Shown here: piece after piece, positions 16,529 through 27,328 of the stretch
Numbering within the stretch: the stretch's first letter is position 1
Layout of the letters: each line of letters starts with the position of its first letter
DNA from: Opitutus sp.
Lineage (GTDB): Bacteria; Verrucomicrobiota; Verrucomicrobiia; Opitutales; Opitutaceae
Length of the DNA stretch: 64,000 nt
Direction of reading: 5' to 3'
NCBI GenBank assembly: GCA_024707325.1
Contig: JANPZY010000001.1
Location: forward strand, 682,001-746,000
The notes under the pieces: generated by a model
Databases searched by the model: none
The model's input: only the letters and a program-made list of their open reading frames with translations
Told to the model about the DNA's origin: nothing
Program-made: the position numbers and the translations under genes

Positions 16529-17806
16529 TCACGAGCGCGCGAGCGGCTTCAGCAGCGAAAACTTTCCGCTCGCCGCCGGCGCGATCACGCGACGACGAAA
16601 CGCACTCACGCGCGTCCCCTCGCCCAGCAGCTTCGCAATCGCCTGCTCCACGCCGGCCGGCGCGATGTCGTCCGCCACGTAGTGGAAATCCCAACGCGAC
16701 TCCGACGTCTGCACGAGCGAGTAGTGCCAGCACTGGAACTCCGCCGGCAGCGCCGCATCGACATCCGTCGTCGAGACGAGCGAACCATCCGGACGGAAAT
16801 ACAGATTCCCCTCGCGGCCGAGCAGACGGAAACCCGTCGGGAATTTCTGCACGATGTCGCCCGTGTGATAACGCAGCAGCGGCATCGCCTCGCGATCGCG
16901 CGTTGTCACAAAAATCTGATACACGTCCGGCAGCGAACCGCTCGGCGAGCCCGCCGGAGCCCACGGCACGAGCTCGATGAACGCGTTGTCGTCGATCACG
17001 CGCGAGTTGTCCTTGAACGCCTCGCCCACGAACAAATATCCCGCCTCCGTCGAGCCGTAGAGATCGACCTGCGGCGCGGGAAACACCTCGCGGATGCGCG
17101 CACCGTGCTGGGCGCTCGCCTTGCCGTAAGTGAGAATCACGGCGCGCACGCTCGGCACCGTCACGCCACGACGCTTCGCGGCCCGCGCGAGCAGCGACAG
17201 ATAAACCGGCTCGCCCTCGATCACCTCGGGCTTGGTCGCCTGCAACTCCAACACGATGCGATCCCATTCCGATTCCGGAAAGGCGAACGGATCGCTCGAG
17301 AGATTCAGATAAACCGTGCCGTCGAAATACCGGTGCGGAAACGGATGATCCTCGTAAGGGCACAAGTTGCTCGAGCACCCCACCGGCGCGAGCACGCACT
17401 TGCGATACTTGCGGCCGACAAACTCACGCAGGATCGGCGACGCGAGATACGCGCGCTCCGTCTGCGCGTTCCACCAGCCGTCCTCCATGATCACCGTCAT
17501 CGGCGACTGCGTCGTGCCGCCGGTGCTCTCGTATTCGAAACGCTTTTCCGCGAGCCCGCGCTCGATCTCGCGATAGTCCGCGAAAAACGCCTGATGCCCG
17601 CGATCGACGATTTCCTTTTTCGAAAGCGACGGAATCTCGCGGTAACAGGACCATTGCAGCGGCTCGACGTGCAGCGGGAAACGCTGACCGTAGAGCGGGC
17701 TGCGCTCGTAGATCTTGCGAATTTCGCGCTCGAGTGGCGCCGGTAGAAAATCTCCGGACGCGGACCCAAGCGTCTCGGCGGTGTTGGCAAACAGTGGCGC
17801 AGACAT
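16529..17806 (-). CDS. PaaK-like adenylate-forming enzyme (phenylacetate-CoA ligase family)
   Basis: About 425 residues from ATG 17806 (MSAPLFANTAETLG). Adenylation motifs are visible: YESTGGTTQSPMTV (P-loop-like), VILTYGKASAQHG, VDLYGSTEAGYLF (acyl-adenylate motif), LLRYHTGDIVQKF (the 'Y.tGD' motif) and a small C-terminal domain ending GKFSLLKPLAR. This architecture is shared by phenylacetate-CoA ligase and by capsule/exopolysaccharide CapK-like enzymes, so the substrate is open. It is flanked upstream by a 22-bp array. Confidence 0.82.
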   Translation of the reverse strand: MSAPLFANTAETLGSASGDFLPAPLEREIRKIYERSPLYGQRFPLHVEPLQWSCYREIPSLSKKEIVDRGHQAFFADYREIERGLAEKRFEYESTGGTTQSPMTVIMEDGWWNAQTERAYLASPILREFVGRKYRKCVLAPVGCSSNLCPYEDHPFPHRYFDGTVYLNLSSDPFAFPESEWDRIVLELQATKPEVIEGEPVYLSLLARAAKRRGVTVPSVRAVILTYGKASAQHGARIREVFPAPQVDLYGSTEAGYLFVGEAFKDNSRVIDDNAFIELVPWAPAGSPSGSLPDVYQIFVTTRDREAMPLLRYHTGDIVQKFPTGFRLLGREGNLYFRPDGSLVSTTDVDAALPAEFQCWHYSLVQTSESRWDFHYVADDIAPAGVEQAIAKLLGEGTRVSAFRRRVIAPAASGKFSLLKPLARS

Positions 17807-17883
17807 GGAAGCGTGTGAGGTCCGCAGTAAGCGTGCGCGCTCCGCGAAGTCAAACGAGCCGGCCGTCACCTGATGCGGAACAC

Positions 17884-18038
17884 GTTGCGGACCGCGTCGC
17901 CCCCCTGTGCGCACCGAATCGGGCCAAAGTCCGCCTCATGTCGTGCCCCAGTCCGTCCCGAGTCGGGACAAAGTGCGGACCGAGTCGAGCCAAGGTGCGA
18001 ACACGGTCGCGACAAGGTGCGGCACGAGTTGAGGCATG
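17884..18038 (+). repeat. 22-bp phased repeat array 3 (six full units plus one 23-bp unit)
   Basis: Units start at 17907, 17929, 17951, 17973, 17995 and 18017, all exactly 22 bp. The unit before (17884-17906) has one extra base. Half-unit forms are the same as in the other arrays, for example GTGCGGACCGA followed by GTCGAGCCAAG at 17973. It lies between two minus-strand genes, in the orientation opposite to their transcription, and fills the gap of over 300 bp together with a short hairpin element. Confidence 0.9.
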
Positions 18039-18043
18039 GACGT

Positions 18044-18064
18044 GCTCGGAGAGCCGTTCTTGCC
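18044..18064 (+). repeat. Short interspersed element (CTCGGAGAGCC family), copy 2
   Basis: GCTCGGAGAGCCGTTCTTGCC is nearly identical to AGCTCGGAGAGCCGTCCCTG at 27168 and again directly follows a 22-bp array. Confidence 0.5.
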
Positions 18065-18133
18065 AAATGACGGACCAAAGCAGCGGATTTCGATCCGTTA
18101 TGTATCCAGATTTCAACGACACGCGCCCGCGGA

Positions 18134-18709
18134 CTACTTCGCGGCGCGGCGCTCGCGCCAGATCGGTTCGAAGAGGAGAAGCGCGTCGAGCACAAGGCCG
18201 TGCGTGATGCCGCCGCTGCGCGCGAGCGCAAAGACTTCATCGACCGGGAGCGTGGTGACTTCGATTTCCTCGTCGGTATCCCACTCCATGTCGGCGGTGC
18301 GCACGGCTTGTTCGACGAAGACGAAATGGCAGCGATTGCTCTGGATCGCGGGATTCGGGTGCACGCTGCCGAGCTGTTTGCCGGGCGCGCCGGTGTAGCC
18401 GGTTTCCTCGCGCAACTCGCGCAAGCCCGCCTCGATCGGATCTTCGCCGGGCTCCATCACGCCACCGGGAATCTCGAGCGAGAAGCCGTCGATGCCGAAG
18501 CGAAATTGGCGCACGAGCACGAGGTGTCCGTCGGGCGTGAGCGCGATCACGTTTACCCAATCGGGCGGATCGCAAACGATGAAGTCGCGTTCGGTCTGGC
18601 GCACGGGATGACGAAAACGCGCGCTGAGCAGATCGAGGATGCGCGTCTTGAGCAGCGAGGTGTGGCTGAGTTTTTCCCAACGCGAGAGGCCGGACGGAGA
18701 CGCACTCAT
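18134..18709 (-). CDS. Nudix hydrolase, ADP-ribose pyrophosphatase-like
   Basis: A 191-residue protein with a complete Nudix box, GGVMEPGEDPIEAGL followed by RELREETGYTG, fitting G-x5-E-x7-REUXEEXGU. The N-terminal extension (LKTRILDLLSARFRH...DFIVCDPPDWVNVIALT) and GKQLGSVHPNPAIQSNRCHFVF are typical of the NudF/ADP-ribose pyrophosphatase subgroup. It is probably a nucleotide-sugar or ADP-ribose housecleaning enzyme. It starts with ATG at 18709, right after the terminator of the LysM gene, so it has its own promoter. Confidence 0.88.
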   Translation of the reverse strand: MSASPSGLSRWEKLSHTSLLKTRILDLLSARFRHPVRQTERDFIVCDPPDWVNVIALTPDGHLVLVRQFRFGIDGFSLEIPGGVMEPGEDPIEAGLRELREETGYTGAPGKQLGSVHPNPAIQSNRCHFVFVEQAVRTADMEWDTDEEIEVTTLPVDEVFALARSGGITHGLVLDALLLFEPIWRERRAAK

Positions 18710-18717
18710 GCGGGCAC

Positions 18718-18750
18718 AAAAAAGCCTCCCGCCGCGAAGGCAAGGAGGCT
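18718..18750 (-). terminator. Terminator of the LysM gene (minus strand)
   Basis: On the minus strand AGCCTCC (18744-18750) and GGGAGGCT (18722-18729) form the stem around a GC-rich loop, followed by six Ts (18718-18723). It lies between the LysM gene stop at 18781 and the Nudix start at 18709. Confidence 0.85.
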
Positions 18751-18780
18751 GAAATTGCGAAGCGCGAAGTGTGCGGGCGC

Positions 18781-19302
18781 TTATTTGGCGGGCAGCTTGA
18801 TCTTCTGGCCGACGTGGAGCTTGGTCCAGTCGATGCCAGGGTTCACGGCCTGCAGATCGCTGAGGGGGAAGCCCTGAGCGCGAGCGATCTTGGCGCCGGT
18901 GTCGCCGGCCTTGATCACGTATTCGCCGGGACCGGCGACGACGGGCTCACCGCTCTTCTTGGCGGCAGCGGCGGGAGCCGGAGCACGCTTGGCGGCTTCT
19001 TCGAGCTTGGTGATGGAGGCCTGGATGTTACCGAGGCTCGCGGCGACGGTGTTGAACGCGTCCTGCGTGCTGCGGTTGAGCGAGGAGATGTCGCGCGCGC
19101 TCTTGTCGACCGAGGCCTGCATGGAGCTGACCTGCGATTCGACGGCATCGACGCGGGCGATCTTTTCTTCCTGGGCCGCCACGATCTTCTGCAGGCTCGA
19201 AGCCTTGATCGCGCCGTAGGCGCCGACCAGAAGAGCCAGCACGCCGGCGATCACGGCCGCGATCGGAAGCATGCTATTATTTTCCCGCGAGATGGTATCC
19301 AT
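18781..19302 (-). CDS. Membrane-anchored coiled-coil protein with C-terminal LysM domain
   Basis: A 173-residue protein: an N-terminal transmembrane helix (IAAVIAGVLALLVGAYGAI), a coiled coil of about 70 residues (QKIVAAQEEKIARVDAV...SLNRSTQDAFNTVAA), an Ala/Pro linker, then a LysM domain (GEYVIKAGDTGAKIARAQG to VGQKIKLPAK). LysM binds peptidoglycan, so the protein probably spans from inner membrane to cell wall. It starts with ATG, with its own terminator. The function beyond tethering is unknown. Confidence 0.88.
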   Translation of the reverse strand: MDTISRENNSMLPIAAVIAGVLALLVGAYGAIKASSLQKIVAAQEEKIARVDAVESQVSSMQASVDKSARDISSLNRSTQDAFNTVAASLGNIQASITKLEEAAKRAPAPAAAAKKSGEPVVAGPGEYVIKAGDTGAKIARAQGFPLSDLQAVNPGIDWTKLHVGQKIKLPAK

Positions 19303-19581
19303 AGGTAAAAAGTGAGTCGTGCAGGACTATCCGAACATGGGGGTGAATCAAGCAGAGATTATTCACAGAGCCCCCGCTAACGGCTGCATTTGCCTCGGAA
19401 AATGGCGCCAAAACAGCGCGGGCAAGTATTTGGCGAAAGCTCGGTTCGACCGCCGCCACTCGGGTGCCGACGCGCCCCAGCCTGCCCGGATTTAGCCCGG
19501 ACTCCGGCACGCGATGGGCCGCGGTTTGCCGTCCGTTCGCGCCCTGCAGTAAGCCTGCAGGCGATGAGTCGCTTCGCACGA

Positions 19582-19658
19582 TGGTCGGGGCGATAGGATT
19601 CGAACCTACGACCTCCTGGTCCCAAACCAGGCGCTCTACCAGGCTAAGCTACACCCCG
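19582..19658 (-). tRNA. tRNA-Pro (anticodon UGG)
   Basis: The minus strand gives a full cloverleaf: acceptor CGGGGTG/CGCCCCG, D-arm with AGCCTGGTAGAGC, anticodon stem CCTGG/CCAGG around loop TTTGGGA (anticodon TGG), T-arm with GGTTCGAATCC, and an encoded 3' ACCA. Confidence 0.97.
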
Positions 19659-19931
19659 TCGTGCAAGGTGGGATGGGACGCGGGCGGACGAAGCATGTCA
19701 ACACACGCGCAGCAGATCGGCGGTTGGCGGAAAACTTGCTGGATTAGCCGCGCTGCAATCAGCCGCAGCACCCGCCACTTCACGCGAAACTTCCGTTAAC
19801 CGCTTGCCCGCTAGCTCGCGCGTTTCTAGGAACTTGCACGCTTCAACTCCCCGCCCAGTTATCCAGCCAACTCGGACGCGACCAAGAGCCCTTCTCCGAA
19901 GCTCTGCTGCGCGCCCACCTCCAGCTTCAAC

Positions 19932-21546
19932 ATGCGCGCCTCTCGCTACGCCCTCCTGCCTGCGCTAATCGTGATGCTTGCTAGCAGTGTCGCATTAAGA
20001 GCGCAGACGACTATTACGTGGGGCAACTCAGGCGCCTCGGCGTGGCGCTCGACGAATGGCTGGACGGGAAACGTGGTCCCAGGCGGGACTGATATAGCAC
20101 AGGTAGGCGCGACTGGCGTCTCGGGAAACAAACTTGGCATAAACTTCACCACCACACCTGTCCTCAATGACATTCAAATAGGAGCTTTCGAACTTACCTC
20201 CGCTTACGTCAAAGCCGACCTTGCTATCGTTAATTCAGGCGACCGAGCCAATCCGAGCACGCTGACATTCAATGGCGCGCCTGTGAACGGCACAGCCAAT
20301 GTCATCCTCAGGAATGCGTCATCGTTCAACCTCACGATCCAGCACGATGGCACTCACGGGTCTAGCCCTCAGCCTTTGGGAGTGGTGCTGGGAAATTCCA
20401 CCGCCAACGTCGTGTTGATCGATGGTTCCGGCAATATTACGATCTCCAGCAATATCAGCGGTTCTTCAAAGCAGCTCACACTAGACCACAGCGCGGGCTC
20501 CAGCGGAACTGGTTCGTTGACCCTTAGTGGCTCAAATTCGTTCACCGGCGGAGTGAAGGTCAACGCAGGGACACTTAACATCAATTCGGCGTCGGCTCTC
20601 GGCACTGGAACTCTCGAGCTAGTCGGCGGCACGCTCGATAACACGAGCGGGAGCTCCATCACCAATTCGAACAACAATGCCCAAACGTGGAGCGGCAATT
20701 TCACGTTCACCGGCACCAATGATCTGAATCTCGGCACGGGTGCCGTCGCGTTAAGCGGTGGCAATCGCACGGTGACCGTGAACGGCAGCACACTCACGGT
20801 GGGAGGTGCGATTGGCGACGGAGGCAACGGCTACAGTATCACCAAATCGGGCGCGGGCACGCTCGCGCTCTCCGGCAACAACACCTACTCCGGCGGGACA
20901 ACGATTTCGGCGGGCACGCTGACGGCGGGGCACGATAATGCGCTCGGCACCGGTAGTGTGATTGTGAATACGGGCGGCACGCTCGCGATCAGCGACAACG
21001 TGACGATCGGAAATGAGATTCAGCTCGATGGCGGTGCGCTGCAGGGTCTCGGCAACAACAGCAAATTCAGCGGCACGCTCAGCGGCAGCGGCACGCTTAC
21101 GGGACCGCTCACGCTCACCGAGAGCGCGGTTTATCAATGGCACCCTCAACTCCGCCAGCACCTCGGGCGCGAACGCGCTCTCGATCGCGACGGGCACGCT
21201 CACGATTGCCGATGGCGCCAAGATCGCGCTCTCGTTTGGCGCTGGCGAAGGCGTGTCTCCGGTCGCCGGCGGCTTCTGGGATGTTACGCAGACGTGGACC
21301 ATTGTAAGCAAAGGCGAATCCGGCTCGATCATCGCCAGTTCGGTCGCTGTGGCGGAAAACAACAAAGAGCTTTGGAACGATCTCGGAAACTTTCAGGTCG
21401 CGCTTGAGAGCGGCTCGCTGGTGTTGATTTGGACGCCGCATGTGGCGGCGATTCCCGAGCCCTCCACCTACGCCGCTTGGCTCGGTGCTGCGACTCTCGT
21501 CGGTGCGGGTTGGTATCGTCGCCGTCAACGCGCTGCGAAAGCCTGA
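19932..21546 (+). CDS. PEP-CTERM protein with autotransporter-type beta repeats (frameshifted)
   Basis: A signal peptide (MRASRYALLPALIVMLASSVALRAQ) precedes a Gly/Ser/Thr/Asn-rich beta-helix. At least two copies of the autotransporter-associated repeat are seen (LTLSGSNSFTGGVKVNAGTL and LALSGNNTYSGGTTISAGTL). The frame from 19932 is lost near 21130. The neighbouring frame continues INGTLNSASTSGANALSI and ends with a classic PEP-CTERM tail, IPEPSTYAAWLGAATLVGAG followed by WYRRRQR. Removing one T from the TTT at 21130-21132 joins them as AVINGTLNSAS. The whole protein would be about 537 residues. It is a likely surface or matrix protein processed by the exosortase at 2.1 kb. Confidence 0.85.
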
Positions 21547-21673
21547 ACGCAGGCCAAACGCGCTCCACACGCTGCACTCTGCGTAGCGCTCGCGCGTAAA
21601 CGCGTGCGTTTCGCCTCGCGCCCCCGCGCGCGTTTGTCGTCCTGTCCGCCTTCTCTGCTCCGGCGGCGTGCGC

Positions 21674-21703
21674 AAAAAAGCGCGGACGGGATCGTCCGCG
21701 CTT
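21674..21703 (-). terminator. Terminator of the YfgM-like gene (minus strand)
   Basis: On the minus strand AAGCGCGGACG, loop ATCC, CGTCCGCGCTT is followed by TTTTG. It lies 30 bp after the stop of the gene at 21734. Confidence 0.9.
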
Positions 21704-21733
21704 TGAGAAAGGAAAGCGTCTGCTCGACGAGGC

Positions 21734-22435
21734 TTAGTCGTTGAGGCCGGGGAGCGAGATGCCGACGTCGCTGGACTCGGGAGCGGCTTCGCCGGGGAAG
21801 CGCATGCGGAGCATCATCACGCGCTGCGTCCAGGGGCTCATCGGATCGATCGACATCACGAGCTCGGAATACTTTTTCACGTCGTCGGCGCGGTTGGCGG
21901 CGGCGGCGATGACGGCGAGTTGATACGCCGCCTCGGTGCGGATCGCCTGGGTTTGCTGCGCGTCGGAAGAGAGCGCGTTCAAATCCTTTTCGGCGTCGGC
22001 GGTGCGGCCGACTCCGATTTTGGCCATCGCCAGGCCGAGCTTGGCGCGACCGGCGAGCACGGAATTCTTCAAGGCCGGCAGCGCTTTTTCGTAAGCGGTC
22101 ACGGCTTCGTTGTAGCGGGCGGCCGTGTAGGCTTCGTCGGCGATGCGGACCTGCGCGGCACCGGCGAGCGGGTGGCCGTCGTGCTCCGCGGCAAAGCGCT
22201 TCAGCTGATCGCTCGTGGTCGCGGCCGCGTAGTCCTTTTGCACGGACTGTTCACGCTGCTCGGCGACATACTCCCACGCGTAGTAGGCGAGGATCGCGAT
22301 GATGATGGCACCGATCGCGCCGAAGACAGCCTTGGAATTCTTTTCCCAAAACATGTGCACGCGATCTTCAAAGCTCGGCGTGATGTTGGTCGCGGCCTCG
22401 GAGGCAGAATGGGAAGACGAAGCGGGGGTGCTCAT
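21734..22435 (-). CDS. TPR membrane protein, YfgM/AncA-like
   Basis: 233 residues: a cytoplasmic N-terminus of about 37 residues, one membrane helix (AVFGAIGAIIIAILAYYAW), then a TPR region (AGAAQVRIADEAYTAARYNEAVTAYEKAL, GRAKLGLAMAKIGVGR). This is the layout of YfgM-type proteins, which associate with the Sec/periplasmic chaperone network in E. coli. That role is by family resemblance only. It starts with ATG and has its own terminator. Confidence 0.8.
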   Translation of the reverse strand: MSTPASSSHSASEAATNITPSFEDRVHMFWEKNSKAVFGAIGAIIIAILAYYAWEYVAEQREQSVQKDYAAATTSDQLKRFAAEHDGHPLAGAAQVRIADEAYTAARYNEAVTAYEKALPALKNSVLAGRAKLGLAMAKIGVGRTADAEKDLNALSSDAQQTQAIRTEAAYQLAVIAAAANRADDVKKYSELVMSIDPMSPWTQRVMMLRMRFPGEAAPESSDVGISLPGLND

Positions 22436-22571
22436 GCGGTCGGAGATTTGGTAAACGGCGACGAGAGCAAAACCGCCCCCGGGTGTCCATCCCGTGTTTT
22501 GCAGGAAAAACCGCCGTTCTGTCGGGTGTAAATCGCGCTCGGTGCCGCACAGGGCGGCCGCCCGTGCCGCG

Positions 22572-23458
22572 TTAGTCGAAGACGACGGTCTTGTTGCCGT
22601 AGGCGAGCACGCGGGCGTTGAGGTGCCAGCGCACGGCTTGGGCGAGCACGCGCTTCTCGAGATCGCGGCCGATGCGGATAAGATCGTCCACGCCGTGGCG
22701 GTGCGTCACCCGCGTGACATCCTGATGGATGATCGGGCCTTCATCGAGGTCGCGCGTGGCGTAGTGCGCGGTCGCGCCGATGATCTTCACGCCGCGCGCG
22801 TGGGCCTGGTGATACGGCTTGCCGCCGGCAAACGCGGGGAGGAACGAATGGTGAATATTGATCACCGGCTTCGCGAACTGCCCGAGAAAATCCGCCGAAA
22901 GCACCTGCATGTAGCGCGCGAGCACCACGAGATCGGCGTCCAGCCGTTCGAGCAGCGCGAGTTGCTGCGCCTCAGCCGCGGCTTTCGTATCGGCCGTGAC
23001 CGGGATGTGGTGGTAGTCGAGTCCGTAGCCCTCCGCGGCTTCGCGGAGGTTGGGATGATTGGAAACGACCGCCACGAGATCGCCGGCAAACTCGCCCGCG
23101 CGCCAGCGGAGCACGAGGTCGTGGAAGCAGTGGCTCTCCTTGGAAACAAAAACGACCACCCGCGGACGATTGGCGGTCGAGACGACGCGGGCCGTCATGC
23201 CGAGCGACGCGGCAAACGCGCGAAACTCCGCCATGGCCTGCAGCTCGGCCGCCTCGAGGTCGGCGGGATTGGCCGCCGCGGCGGTCGCGTAGGAGGGCAC
23301 CCACTCCACGCGCTGAAAAAAGATCCCTGCCTCCATGTCGCGGTGCTGATCGGCGTGCAGGATGTTGCCGCTGCGCTGAAAATCCAACCGGCCACGCGCG
23401 CCACGAGACCCGGTTGATCGGGACCGTGCAGGAGAGCGATGAGGCGGTTGGCTGACAT
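22572..23458 (-). CDS. purU: Formyltetrahydrofolate deformylase (frameshifted in ACT domain)
   Basis: Releases formate from 10-formyl-THF for purine synthesis and one-carbon balance. The N-terminal ACT domain opens in one frame from ATG 23458 (MSANRLIALLHGPDQPGLVA, then RVAGWIF) and continues in the next frame with QRSGNILHADQHRDMEAGIF and FQRVEW. Adding one T (minus strand) to the four-base run at 23379-23382 joins them. The formyltransferase-like domain is intact: VVVFVSKESHCFHDLV, NHPNLREAAEGYG, KPVINIHHSFLPAFAGGKPY with the catalytic His/Ser loop, and GATAHYATRDLDEGPII. The single-base break in a homopolymer suggests a sequence error. Confidence 0.9.
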
Positions 23459-23513
23459 GGACAGATCTTTCTCTCAATCCTTCCCCCCGGCGTCGAGCCA
23501 CTGGGGCTGAACT

Positions 23514-23547
23514 GACGAAAGAGAAAGATTAAGACGAAAGAGAAAGA
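23514..23547. repeat. 15-bp purine-rich direct repeat between purU and carB
   Basis: GACGAAAGAGAAAGA occurs at 23514-23528 and again at 23533-23547, separated by TTAA. On the minus strand these are pyrimidine tracts just downstream of the carB stop. No function is evident. Confidence 0.6.
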
Positions 23548-23557
23548 GTTTGTTGGA

Positions 23558-26797
<3,240 letters not shown>

Positions 26798-26898
26798 GGG
26801 CGTGGATTTCGCCGAGGGTTGAGACCGCCGAAACGCGCGGCAAGCGGGAAAGCGGCACCGCATTGCAAATCGGGCGCTCCTCCACCCTCGCGCCGCCC

Positions 26899-27074
26899 TT
26901 TGGCTCGACTCGGAGCGGACTTAGGCGCGACTCATGCCGCACTCCGTCCCGACCCAGTCCGCACCTTGTCCCGACATGGGACGGACCTTGGCTCGACCCG
27001 GGACACACCTTGTCCCGACGTGGGACGGACACGGGCGCGACCTAGGACGCACTTTGGCTCGACTCGGCAGGGAC
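26899..27074 (-). repeat. 22-bp phased repeat array 4 (eight units, minus orientation)
   Basis: The longest array: eight units of exactly 22 bp in register (26899, 26921, 26943, 26965, 26987, 27009, 27031 and 27053). Read on the minus strand they take the same form as elsewhere, for example GTCCGTCCCAT followed by GTCGGGACAAG. It lies 100 bp upstream of carB and is followed by hairpin and REPIN-like elements up to the next gene. The whole 530-bp gap 26798-27328 is thus made of repeats, with no gene. Confidence 0.92.
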
Positions 27075-27091
27075 GGTCCTCCGAACCGTCC
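27066..27091 (-). repeat. Short interspersed hairpin (CTCGGAGAGCC family), copy 3
   Basis: GACGGT (27072-27077) and ACCGTC (27085-27090) form a perfect 6-bp stem. On the minus strand it reads GTTCGGAGGACCGTCCCTGC, matching the copy at 27168 in the opposite orientation. It overlaps the end of array 4. Confidence 0.5.
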
Positions 27092-27099
27092 GCTTGGCT

Positions 27100-27144
27100 G
27101 CATTTGGGGACGCGACGCGCGGAGCCTGGGCGCCGCGGCTCCAG
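27100..27144. repeat. Interspersed GC-rich element, second copy
   Basis: GCATTTGGGGACGCGACG at the left and GCGCCGCGGCTCCAG at the right match the two blocks of the element at 11530-11599, here with a shorter middle. Confidence 0.45.
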
Positions 27145-27167
27145 TTTTCATGCGATGCGTGACGAAC

Positions 27168-27189
27168 AGCTCGGAGAGCCGTCCCTGCC
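27168..27189 (+). repeat. Short interspersed element (CTCGGAGAGCC family), copy 4
   Basis: AGCTCGGAGAGCCGTCCCTG then CC, close to copy 2 (18044) and inverted relative to copy 3 (27066). It sits directly before a REPIN-like pair. Confidence 0.5.
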
Positions 27190-27196
27190 CGCTCAA

Positions 27197-27277
27197 GGTG
27201 GAGCCCGGCGTCCTCGCCGGGCTGTCCGAGCTTTGCCCGGCGAAACAAAAACCCGCCGGGGACGGCGGGTTCCACCT
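27197..27277. repeat. REPIN-like inverted pair; right half is a minus-strand terminator
   Basis: GGTGGAGCCCGGCG... (27197-27222) faces CCCGCCGGGGACGGCGGG then TTCCACC (27252-27276). Read on the minus strand the right arm is CCCGCCG, loop TCCC, CGGCGGG and TTTTTGTTT, almost identical to the terminator hairpin at 8424-8450. It can end the transcript of the regulator at 27329. The two arms are 81 bp end to end, shorter than the 108-bp pair at 8417. Confidence 0.75.
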
Positions 27278-27328
27278 GTCGCTTTGCCCTGTGCTTCCGT
27301 GCACGTGCGGCCCGGAATTTCTCCGGGC

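Noticed and set aside
17806-17914. Longer start for the PaaK-like gene reaching into array 3
   Set aside because: The extra residues are encoded by repeat-adjacent DNA with no family match; MSAPLF at 17806 is preferred.
26899-27074. Array 4 as a CRISPR array
   Set aside because: There are no unique spacers between repeats; units touch each other at 22 bp and no cas gene is near.
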